Virus record (IMG/VR): IMGVR_UViG_3300018080_000632
Span: 1 to 22,334 of that record
Source: a virus
Direction: 5' to 3' (one strand)
DNA: 22,334 bases
This document shows positions 7,470 through 14,089 of this stretch, piece after piece; position 1 is the first letter of the stretch, and each line of letters begins with the position of its first letter. The translations under genes and the position numbers were made by a program. Below the pieces are notes generated by a model. The model did no database searches. It saw only the letters and a list, made by a program, of their open reading frames with translations, and was not told the origin of the DNA.

Positions 7470-7852
7470 TGATAGTTCAAAAATTCAAACAAGGAACTCA
7501 TGAAATAAAAATTGAAATTGCTGAGAATCTTGAAGACATGAAAAAAAATGGATTTAAAGATGGACAATTTAATAAATATTATGTTGATGGTAAATATGTA
7601 GATACATATGGGGAAATGATTGGATATATAATAGAAGAAAACAGAAAAAATAGAGAATCAATTATCCCGAATAGAGAAAAAACTGAAGAACTACGAAAGA
7701 AAATGATACAAAATACTAATAATGATATAATAAAATCACTGGATATATTAAAAGAACAATACAGAGTCATGGGTGTTCCTTATGAAATGTTACAAAAAAT
7801 AGAAGATATATCATTAAAAATAAACGGTGCTGGCGTAAGGACTGAGAAATAA
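7469..7852 (+). CDS. Neck-cluster hypothetical protein
   Basis: The 127-residue product begins in a TAATG overlap with the connector gene and ends in a TAATG overlap with the next, so it is coupled on both sides. The N-terminal half carries a small mixed domain (HEIKIEIAENLEDM, then FKDGQFNKYYVDGKYVDTYGEMI); the second half is helical and charged. No membrane segment, Cys cluster or signal peptide is visible. Family not recognised. The position between connector and zinc-knuckle neck protein suggests a virion neck or assembly role, without further evidence. Confidence 0.55.
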   Translation: MIVQKFKQGTHEIKIEIAENLEDMKKNGFKDGQFNKYYVDGKYVDTYGEMIGYIIEENRKNRESIIPNREKTEELRKKMIQNTNNDIIKSLDILKEQYRVMGVPYEMLQKIEDISLKINGAGVRTEK

Positions 7853-9018
7853 TGGGTACAAATAATAACATTGGACAAGAAAATGCTGTAACTGTTTTTG
7901 GTAATCCTGAAAGTTTTAATAAATTAATTAAAAATCATGGTCAATTATGCAAAGTAAAACAATCTATTGTATGTCCATGTACTGTAAATAATAGTGGAAG
8001 TCCAGATTTATATTGCGATATTTGCAATGGAGAAGGATATATATATACATATCAAAAAAAATTCTTAGTTGTTGACGAAAATTCTAGAACATGTGGTAAA
8101 AAAGTTTTTCCTTTCTGGACTCCAATAGTATCAGTTGAAAAGGTTCAAAATGTTACATCCGAAGTTCAAGGCGGTATCCAAAACTTAGAAGTTGAAAGTT
8201 TTACAGATAATGAAATAATATTAACTGAAGAAATAAATAATTATGAGAAAAAAAGAGTAACATATTATTTTGATGGATTATCATATGTGGAAAGTGACCA
8301 GCTTATAGTTGACGAAAATAATGGAATAATGTATACAACTCAAACAGAATTTGATTCAGGGTATCAATCAAGTAATCCACTAAAAGCATATGCAGATATA
8401 GCAAAAATAGTAAGAATTTGGAATATTGACACAAATGTAGAAATAACAAATTTTACATTTGAAGGTAATACAATATTAACAAAAGAACCAATACAGTCAG
8501 AAAAAATGTATGCAGAATATTATTATTCAGATTTAACTCAAGTAATAGCAACTGATATAAACACTAGAGATAATAATGAAGATTGGACTCATGTGCTCAA
8601 AAGTGGTGAAACAAGAATGGCTTTCTATCCTTATTTCGATTTATCAAAAGGAGATATAATAACAATTTCTGCGACAGTTCTATATAAAAATGAAACATTA
8701 AACCATATAGGTAATTTAGATAAATTATGGGAAATTGAAATATTCGACTTAGGGAGTACAATATTAGATATTGATGGAAATATTTACAATTTAGGTACAG
8801 ATTATATTCTTCAAGGAAGACATATTAAATGGATAGGTAACAAGCCAAGTGATAATAAAACTATATCATTAAGATATGGATATAAACCATCATTTATTAT
8901 ATTTGAGGATAATCCTCAACCGAATTCTGCTGAAAATAAACAATATCCAGTATTAGTTTTGGTTAAAAGTTGGTCAAAAATAGACAAAGATGATATAGCA
9001 AGGTTGGTAAATAGTTAA
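7852..9018 (+). CDS. Putative neck (head-completion/stopper) protein with zinc knuckle
   Basis: The 388-residue product has an N-terminal zinc-binding cluster: C41-P-C43, then C55-D-I-C58-N-G-E-G, a DnaJ-like CxxCxGxG arrangement. The remainder is beta-rich; the C-terminal third (about 300-388) has strands around IFDLGSTILDIDGNIYNLGTDY and a RYGYKPSFIIF strand. Small phage proteins with such Cys clusters occur in neck regions, so a head-completion or stopper role is likely but the exact homologue cannot be named. TAAGGA at 7836-7841 lies 10 bases from the ATG. The last base of its TAA is the first base of the next gene's ATG. Confidence 0.6.
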   Translation: MGTNNNIGQENAVTVFGNPESFNKLIKNHGQLCKVKQSIVCPCTVNNSGSPDLYCDICNGEGYIYTYQKKFLVVDENSRTCGKKVFPFWTPIVSVEKVQNVTSEVQGGIQNLEVESFTDNEIILTEEINNYEKKRVTYYFDGLSYVESDQLIVDENNGIMYTTQTEFDSGYQSSNPLKAYADIAKIVRIWNIDTNVEITNFTFEGNTILTKEPIQSEKMYAEYYYSDLTQVIATDINTRDNNEDWTHVLKSGETRMAFYPYFDLSKGDIITISATVLYKNETLNHIGNLDKLWEIEIFDLGSTILDIDGNIYNLGTDYILQGRHIKWIGNKPSDNKTISLRYGYKPSFIIFEDNPQPNSAENKQYPVLVLVKSWSKIDKDDIARLVNS

Positions 9019-9785
9019 TGTCAACACTAGTAGCAAAATTTAGTGATTATGCAATACAATCAATAGAATTTTTTATTGAAAGTATAGAATCAGAGCTATC
9101 TCAAAGAGACTTAAAAGGTCTTTTTAATAATAAAATAGAAATAATAAATGTAACAAAACAACATCCATTAGCAACATTAATGGCTGCTCAATTATCAGAA
9201 CAAAGAAATGCTGATAATTTAAGATCAAATATTATTCCTGCAATTAGTGTAACCCCTGGAACTTTCGGAGAAGATGGATTTACTTTAGGTCAATCATATA
9301 AACCTTCTGTTGTAGATGATGATTTTATAGATGATTTAAAATTTTATCTTGATGAAGATATGACAAAAAAAGATATATTAAGAAACTTATTAATTACTGA
9401 AGATCAAATAAATACAATTATAAGTGAATATAGAAGAACCCCTGCTGGTGGTATGAGGGTTCAACAGAATGAATGGCAAAAAAATGAAGAAATAAATATA
9501 TCGGTATGGTCTGATACAGCAGATATTGACATAATTCTTGGTACATTAATGGATAGTATTATGGCATTTATCCAAGTTGGATTTGTTGGTGACAACTCAA
9601 AAATAAGAAATATGAAACTTCGAATTACAAAAGGATTAACAAATTTTAATTTTGGACGTGTATTGTATGGTTCAGAATATAACTTGACATTTACTAATAT
9701 ATATAATAATTTTGCAATATATACTGATGATGTCGTTAGTGGACATGATTTTGATGGAACTTTTGTAATACCAAGTGGAGAATAA
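9018..9785 (+). CDS. Putative tail terminator / tail completion protein
   Basis: The 255-residue product lies immediately before the sheath gene apart from one small gene, the usual place of tail terminator proteins. The C-terminal part (about 160-245) has the pattern NEEINISVWSDTADIDIILG, a helix, then FGRVLYGSEYNLTFTNIYNNF, which resembles the alpha/beta fold of tail completion proteins. The N-terminal 130 residues are helical and acidic. TAATG overlap with the preceding stop. It could instead be a second neck component. Confidence 0.55.
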   Translation: MSTLVAKFSDYAIQSIEFFIESIESELSQRDLKGLFNNKIEIINVTKQHPLATLMAAQLSEQRNADNLRSNIIPAISVTPGTFGEDGFTLGQSYKPSVVDDDFIDDLKFYLDEDMTKKDILRNLLITEDQINTIISEYRRTPAGGMRVQQNEWQKNEEINISVWSDTADIDIILGTLMDSIMAFIQVGFVGDNSKIRNMKLRITKGLTNFNFGRVLYGSEYNLTFTNIYNNFAIYTDDVVSGHDFDGTFVIPSGE

Positions 9786-9789
9786 CAAT

Positions 9790-9969
9790 ATGAATAAAAA
9801 AAAGGATAATTTAATAACATTAAGTGGATATTTGTCAACATACAATAGACAAAGAAACCTTGATAAAGTTATCACTTCATGGTATGTAAAAAAATATAAT
9901 GACAATAAAAAAAGAAGTATTGTAGATTGGGAAAGTATTATTCAGTCTTTTTTTAATGAAACTGAATAA
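9790..9969 (+). CDS. Small charged protein upstream of tail sheath
   Basis: The 59-residue, basic product begins with MNKKKDN and contains an aromatic helix around SWYVKKYN and a C-terminal WESIIQSFF. The ATG at 9790 is preferred over an in-frame GTG at 9775 because GGAG at 9777-9780 is correctly spaced for it and the GTG has no binding site. Function unknown. Its position between tail terminator and sheath suggests a tail assembly accessory. Confidence 0.5.
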   Translation: MNKKKDNLITLSGYLSTYNRQRNLDKVITSWYVKKYNDNKKRSIVDWESIIQSFFNETE

Positions 9970-10033
9970 TAAACGATATTAATTAAAACCTGCAAAAGAA
10001 GCGTGGTAAAACAAATAAACATGGAGAAAGACT

Positions 10034-11797
10034 ATGGCACGATATTATGATTTTGCAGGTCAAAGAATTATTTTACCTGGAGCATATACTAAAAGAATAT
10101 TTCCAGTAGATCAAGGTGCTGGTGCTATTACTGGTCTTGCAATTATACTTGGAGAAGCTACAAAAGGTGGTATTCCATATAATGCATTTGAAGATATAGA
10201 GGATTGCATCAATGTTGTAGAAGGACAAGCTCAAGCATTGAATGTTTTTGGTGGTGGTGACATCTATTATGGAGCAGAATTTTATCTAACTCCATCTAAA
10301 GATGAAAGATTCAATAAACCATCTCAAGCAAATTGTATTGTAGTTAATCAAATGACTCAGGCTGATACAGAAATAGATGCAAGTGCGGTTCCTATAATTG
10401 ATGTAGCATTTAATAAATATGGAACAGATGGCAATACTGCTGCTGTGAAAATATCAAGTGGTTCCAACGTTGGCAAGAAAATTGATGTAATTTATAAAGG
10501 TAATTCAATATTAGATGAAGATGATGTTGATCTTCCATTGATGTCAATACAATATAATGGAGCAGGAAGTGCATGTGCTTTAACTATAAATGGCACAACA
10601 TTAACCACAGTTTGCACTGGAGCATCATCAGATGATTTAAGTATTACACTTTCTGAATATACTGATATGGGTAGTCTTATTAACTATATAAACAATCAAG
10701 CAAACTACACTTGTTCTTTAACTGGAAAAAGTGATGAGGTAACGACCGTTTTTGACGCATTAACATCTCAAGATATAAAAACTGCTTCATATTCATGTGT
10801 AGGTACAGTCGAAGCAATAATAAGAAGCCTTAATTCTACTGGTGATCTAACTGCTGTATTACATGATTCTGCCGCAAGAACAATACCAGACAATATGTCT
10901 GAATTCCAATATTTTACAGGTGGAACTGTTAGTGCAGCAACTACTCAGGATTGGACTGATGCATTGATAAAACTTGAGAAATATAATCTAAATAACATTA
11001 TTGCTATGTCTGGAAGTAGTACAATTCATTCTCTTGTACAAGATCATGTAGAAAGAATGAATTCTGTAAAAGAAAAAAAATACAGACAAGCTGGTTTCGG
11101 AGCCGGTAGTTCAACAACAAGTAAAAGTGCTAGAATTGCTGAAATGAAAGCTTTAAATTCGGCATATATTGAATACTGTGTATCAAAATTCAAAAGATAT
11201 GATTATGTTAATAATATTGCTGATGTTGAATTCGATCCATATTACTTATATCCTCTTATTTCTGGACTTAGATATGCTAATAATGTTGGCATGGATGTTG
11301 TTTTCAAATATGTAAATGTAGTAAGTACTGATGAAATTAAAAGAAAAGATCAAGAGGATTATGCTGAAGCTGGAGCAACATTAATCCAAAAAACAACAAA
11401 TGTCAATAATCAAAATAATTTTGAAATAAAAGTTAATAATACAGTATATCAAGGGTCTCAAGTAACAAGAACTAATCCTAGTGTAGTATATTCTATAAAT
11501 GTATTAACAAAAGACTATGAAGAGCAAGTTACTGAACAAATTAGATCTTTAGATGTTGTTGCTAATTCTGTTATAATAACAAAAATACAGAACTGGATAA
11601 CAACATTTTTATTTCCAAAATATAGAGATGATTATGGTTGGACAACAAATGGTCCAAATGGTCAAAAAGCATTTGATAATGTAAGTTTTGAACAAGATGG
11701 TGAAACATTTACTACAACAGCAACATTAACTATGAGTGTTACTCCACGTTTTACTTTTAATTTCTTTACTTTCATAACACCAGGACAGAATGTATAA
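10034..11797 (+). CDS. Contractile tail sheath protein
   Basis: Sheath subunit that surrounds the tail tube and contracts on infection. The 587-residue length fits large sheath proteins. Family-type signatures are seen: N-terminal strand with IILPGAYTKRIFPVD; central YFTGGTVS followed by a TQDWTDALIKLEKYNLNNI segment and hydrophobic strands (about residues 293-330); DHVERMNSVKEKK helix; C-terminal EEQVTEQIRSLDVVANSV, DDYGW and VTPRFTFNFFTF segments that form the core and the linking arms. An insertion-like Cys-containing beta domain lies at about 165-285. GGAGAAAG (10023-10030) precedes the ATG. The tube gene follows after 16 bases, the usual sheath-tube order. Confidence 0.9.
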   Translation: MARYYDFAGQRIILPGAYTKRIFPVDQGAGAITGLAIILGEATKGGIPYNAFEDIEDCINVVEGQAQALNVFGGGDIYYGAEFYLTPSKDERFNKPSQANCIVVNQMTQADTEIDASAVPIIDVAFNKYGTDGNTAAVKISSGSNVGKKIDVIYKGNSILDEDDVDLPLMSIQYNGAGSACALTINGTTLTTVCTGASSDDLSITLSEYTDMGSLINYINNQANYTCSLTGKSDEVTTVFDALTSQDIKTASYSCVGTVEAIIRSLNSTGDLTAVLHDSAARTIPDNMSEFQYFTGGTVSAATTQDWTDALIKLEKYNLNNIIAMSGSSTIHSLVQDHVERMNSVKEKKYRQAGFGAGSSTTSKSARIAEMKALNSAYIEYCVSKFKRYDYVNNIADVEFDPYYLYPLISGLRYANNVGMDVVFKYVNVVSTDEIKRKDQEDYAEAGATLIQKTTNVNNQNNFEIKVNNTVYQGSQVTRTNPSVVYSINVLTKDYEEQVTEQIRSLDVVANSVIITKIQNWITTFLFPKYRDDYGWTTNGPNGQKAFDNVSFEQDGETFTTTATLTMSVTPRFTFNFFTFITPGQNV

Positions 11798-11813
11798 ATA
11801 GGAGGAAAATAAT

Positions 11814-12272
11814 ATGGCTTTTAGACAAGCAGGAGAACCACAAGGACCAGTAGGATCAGGGATAGATTGTTTTCTAATGCAAGATAATACAATCCTTGCT
11901 TATTCTACAGATTTAAATATATCTGAAGATTATATGCTAGATGGCATACAAACGTTGGGGTATTATGGATTTAGGGATTTATTATCTTTAGGCTACGATT
12001 GTAACATGACAATGGGAACGTTTTTGTTAAGAGGTGCAGATATAGCTGGAAGTGTATCAATACCAGGATGGCAGCCTGATCAAAATAATAATATCAACAG
12101 CTCAGGATTATACACTTTTACGGGTTTAGATGTTCACACTTTAACAGTGCTTTTTACTGCCATGGGCGTCAAATATGGTGGTGGAGATACGACTGTAGCT
12201 CAAGGGGCACTCATGAACAGGCAGACAAGATGGCGAGCGAGGATGCTAATCCCAGGATTGTCGACGAGCTAA
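11814..12272 (+). CDS. Tail tube protein
   Basis: The 152-residue product has normal length for myovirus tube proteins (about 140-170) and follows the sheath gene, preceded by a strong AGGAGG. It has a compact beta-rich pattern (GSGIDCFLMQDNTILAYSTDLNI, then ISGWQ-like loops) with a C-terminal RQTRWRARMLIPG strand. GC is about 40% over the gene by hand count, above the roughly 20-30% of neighbours, and reaches about 54% over its last 110 bases (12161-12270) with codons rare elsewhere here (GCG, TCG, ACG, CGA, AGG). The gene ends beside the homing endonuclease on the opposite strand, which may explain this. Confidence 0.85.
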   Translation: MAFRQAGEPQGPVGSGIDCFLMQDNTILAYSTDLNISEDYMLDGIQTLGYYGFRDLLSLGYDCNMTMGTFLLRGADIAGSVSIPGWQPDQNNNINSSGLYTFTGLDVHTLTVLFTAMGVKYGGGDTTVAQGALMNRQTRWRARMLIPGLSTS

Positions 12273-12279
12273 TTTTTAC

Positions 12280-12333
12280 ATAAGGCTTAAATGTAATATG
12301 TTGTTATTCATATTTAAGCCTTATAATTTTTTT
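12280..12333 (+). terminator. Rho-independent terminator after tail tube
   Basis: A perfect 13-base inverted repeat (12280-12292 with 12312-12324, core AAGGCTTAAAT / ATTTAAGCCTT) with a 19-base loop is followed by seven Ts (12327-12333). It works for the + strand; on the minus strand no T-run follows, so endonuclease transcripts may not stop here. The last codons and stop of the minus-strand endonuclease lie in the right arm and loop. Confidence 0.85.
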
Positions 12334-13167
12334 ATAAAAATTTTTCCAATATTCTCTATTTGCATTTGTTTTTGTGTGGCATGATTTACATAGAGTTATA
12401 AGATTTTTTTCACAACAATTTTCTTTAATGTAATCTATATGATGAACATCTCCATTTTTTATTTTCTTATTACATTCAGGATTTTGACATATGTTGCCAT
12501 CTCTATTTCTAACTTTCAACTTTAATGATTTATCAAATTCAATTGGATAGTGCTCAAAAGACACTCCTCCTCTCCATGCTGGATGATTTTCTTTATTTTT
12601 AAATCTTTCTTTTGCTTTTTTAGATAATAAATTCCTTGTTTTTCTTGAATGTTTTTTACCATAAAAATGATTACCTTCTCCAGAAAAAGCTTTTGATAGT
12701 TTAATTTTCATTTCTTCTGATAAATATATTTTTTTATTTCTTCTTTCTTTATTCCATGCTTCAGACATCTTTTTTTTTGTTTTTTCTGATAATTTTTTTC
12801 CATTGTTTGGATGATTTTTACCACTCGTAGATTTACTCATTTTTTTCTTTGATTCTTCTGTATGCTTACGCCCATACATCGGATGATTCTCACCTTTGTA
12901 TTTTTTCATAATTTTTGAATGTTTTTTCTTATTCTCATCTAATTGCATATAGTGTGTTGTATCTTTGTATTTGTTTTTTAATTTTTTTGATATTTTCTTT
13001 CTAACTTCTGGTCTTTTGGATGGATTATTCTCTCCACATAATTTATTTTTATGTTCTTCTGAATGTTTATAATGGTATATTATATAATCATTCCAACTCC
13101 CATCACGTCTTTTTTTTACCGGTTGCCCACAACCACATTTACATAATTTAACATTTTTCTTATTCAT
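12304..13167 (-). CDS. HNH homing endonuclease with NUMOD3 repeats
   Basis: Free-standing HNH homing endonuclease, predicted to cut a sister phage allele and be copied with its flanks. The 287-residue product has an N-terminal CKCGCG cluster (C9-C13), several NUMOD3-type repeats of the form GENHPMYGRKHTEESKKKM (about 45-60, 92-111, 116-135, 163-182) that bind DNA, and a C-terminal HNH domain (about 215-275): C227-N-P-E-C232, H242-H243-I-D-Y, N255 and C260-K-S-C263. The NUMOD3/HNH combination is known in phage homing endonucleases. It is the only minus-strand gene. No ribosome binding site precedes ATG 13167, but a consensus promoter does. Encoded between two + transcription units. Confidence 0.9.
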   Translation of the reverse strand: MNKKNVKLCKCGCGQPVKKRRDGSWNDYIIYHYKHSEEHKNKLCGENNPSKRPEVRKKISKKLKNKYKDTTHYMQLDENKKKHSKIMKKYKGENHPMYGRKHTEESKKKMSKSTSGKNHPNNGKKLSEKTKKKMSEAWNKERRNKKIYLSEEMKIKLSKAFSGEGNHFYGKKHSRKTRNLLSKKAKERFKNKENHPAWRGGVSFEHYPIEFDKSLKLKVRNRDGNICQNPECNKKIKNGDVHHIDYIKENCCEKNLITLCKSCHTKTNANREYWKNFYKKIIRLKYE

Positions 13168-13173
13168 TTAATA

Positions 13174-13202
13174 AATATACATAAAAATCTTGTCTATGTC
13201 AA
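13174..13202 (-). promoter_or_regulatory. sigma70 promoter of the HNH endonuclease
   Basis: Read on the minus strand: TTGACA (complement of 13197-13202), a 17-base spacer, and TATATT (complement of 13174-13179). Initiation about 7 bases downstream falls at about 13167, the A of the start codon, which predicts a leaderless transcript and fits the absence of a ribosome binding site. Confidence 0.75.
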
Positions 13203-13216
13203 TACATTTTTTATCA

Positions 13217-13245
13217 TTGACAAAAAAAACAATTTTTTATACTAT
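13217..13245 (+). promoter_or_regulatory. sigma70 promoter for the tail chaperone - tape measure block
   Basis: TTGACA at 13217-13222, a 17-base spacer, and TACTAT at 13240-13245. The same hexamers and spacer occur at 18299. It lies in the 117-base gap that also holds the divergent endonuclease promoter, and would restart transcription after the tube terminator. Confidence 0.78.
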
Positions 13246-13284
13246 TCAATAAAATAGTTGTAAAAGTAAGAATGGAGTAAAAGA

Positions 13285-13647
13285 ATGAATACAAACCTAT
13301 TAACATTAGAGGATGAGAAATTCAAAACTGTAGAAGTAAAAGGATATAAATTCAAGGTGAAATTTATTTCACCTTTGGATAGAATCCAAATAACACAAAA
13401 GAGATTGGCTTTTCAAAATGGAAATCCAGTTGAATGCTTGACTCAAGATGAGTTTACATTTCTTGAAAATATTGCAACAATAGATGTTTGCACTGATGAA
13501 TATCCGGATGGATTCGATTCTAATAAGTCGTGTGTAAATTGGGATGACTCTGAAATCATAAATGAGTTAGCAACTAACATAAGAACACATACCCTTGATA
13601 TTGAATCAAGGTTAAAAAAAAATAAACCTATTGGAGGAAGCGAATAA
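13285..13647 (+). CDS. Tail assembly chaperone, short form (gpG-like)
   Basis: The 120-residue product lies between tail tube and tape measure, where tail assembly chaperones bind and protect the tape measure protein. It has a beta-rich start (VEVKGYKFKVKFISPLD) followed by helices, as chaperone G proteins do. GGAG at 13274-13277 supports the ATG. Near its C-terminus the frame passes through nine As (13614-13622), and the next frame opens at 13616 just downstream, so a fused longer form is likely to be made by frameshifting. Assignment rests on position, size and this frameshift context. Confidence 0.75.
   Translation: MNTNLLTLEDEKFKTVEVKGYKFKVKFISPLDRIQITQKRLAFQNGNPVECLTQDEFTFLENIATIDVCTDEYPDGFDSNKSCVNWDDSEIINELATNIRTHTLDIESRLKKNKPIGGSE
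13614..13622 (+). other. A9 slippery run for chaperone frameshift
   Basis: Nine consecutive As in the chaperone gene, where the alternative frame opens from 13616. The frame change needed is +1 (or -2, or a polymerase gain or loss of As). A short inverted repeat, AGGTT (13609-13613) and AACCT (13625-13629), flanks it. The upstream frame ends at 13647. Confidence 0.65.
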
Positions 13648-14089
13648 AAACAAATATTTTATAGATGGATTTCTAATAAAACATTGTGATATTTATCCTT
13701 CTAATTTTAACAAGGAAGATCTCTTTTACGAACAAAAGGTCTTTCTTGTTTATTTACTAGGATTGACACCATCGATGGAAGAATGGTCTTTTAATATGGA
13801 TTTTATTAATAAAAAAGATAAAATAGATAGAATAGAATCAATTGAATTAAGTAAAGAAGACTTAGATATGGCAAAATTACATGGTAAAGATATAAAGAAA
13901 TTGAAAGAAGAAAGACTAAAAAATCATAAAAAACAATTAATTAAAGATTTAAATGATAAATTTGGTATTAAAAATGATGAAGAAAAAAGAAATAATGTAA
14001 AAATAAATAATACAAAAAAAGATAAAAAAGAAGATTTATGGGATATACTAGCTGGAAAGAATCTAATAGGAAATAAAAACAATGGCTGA
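13631..14089 (+). CDS. Tail assembly chaperone, downstream frame (GT-like extension)
   Basis: The 152-residue frame overlaps the end of the previous chaperone. It begins with aromatic-rich, helical sequence (KNKYFIDGFLIKHCDIY, then LFYEQKVFLVYLLGLTP) and ends in a long charged helix. The nominal start is a TTG at 13631 with no upstream binding site, and the first in-frame ATG (13775) also lacks one, so independent initiation is unlikely. The frame is open from 13616, so it is most likely the C-terminal part of a fusion made through the A9 run at 13614-13622. GGAGG at 13633-13637 has no in-frame start codon at a suitable distance. Its end overlaps the tape measure start by 8 bases. Confidence 0.75.
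   Translation: MEEANKNKYFIDGFLIKHCDIYPSNFNKEDLFYEQKVFLVYLLGLTPSMEEWSFNMDFINKKDKIDRIESIELSKEDLDMAKLHGKDIKKLKEERLKNHKKQLIKDLNDKFGIKNDEEKRNNVKINNTKKDKKEDLWDILAGKNLIGNKNNG

Noticed and set aside
9684-9712. TTGACA-N17-TAATTT promoter-like pair upstream of the sheath gene
   Set aside because: It lies inside the tail terminator coding sequence, the -10 is weak (TATAAT there is only 12 bases away), and AT-rich sequence gives such pairs by chance.
9775-9789. GTG start for the small gene before the sheath
   Set aside because: No binding site in front of it, whereas GGAG is well placed for ATG 9790.
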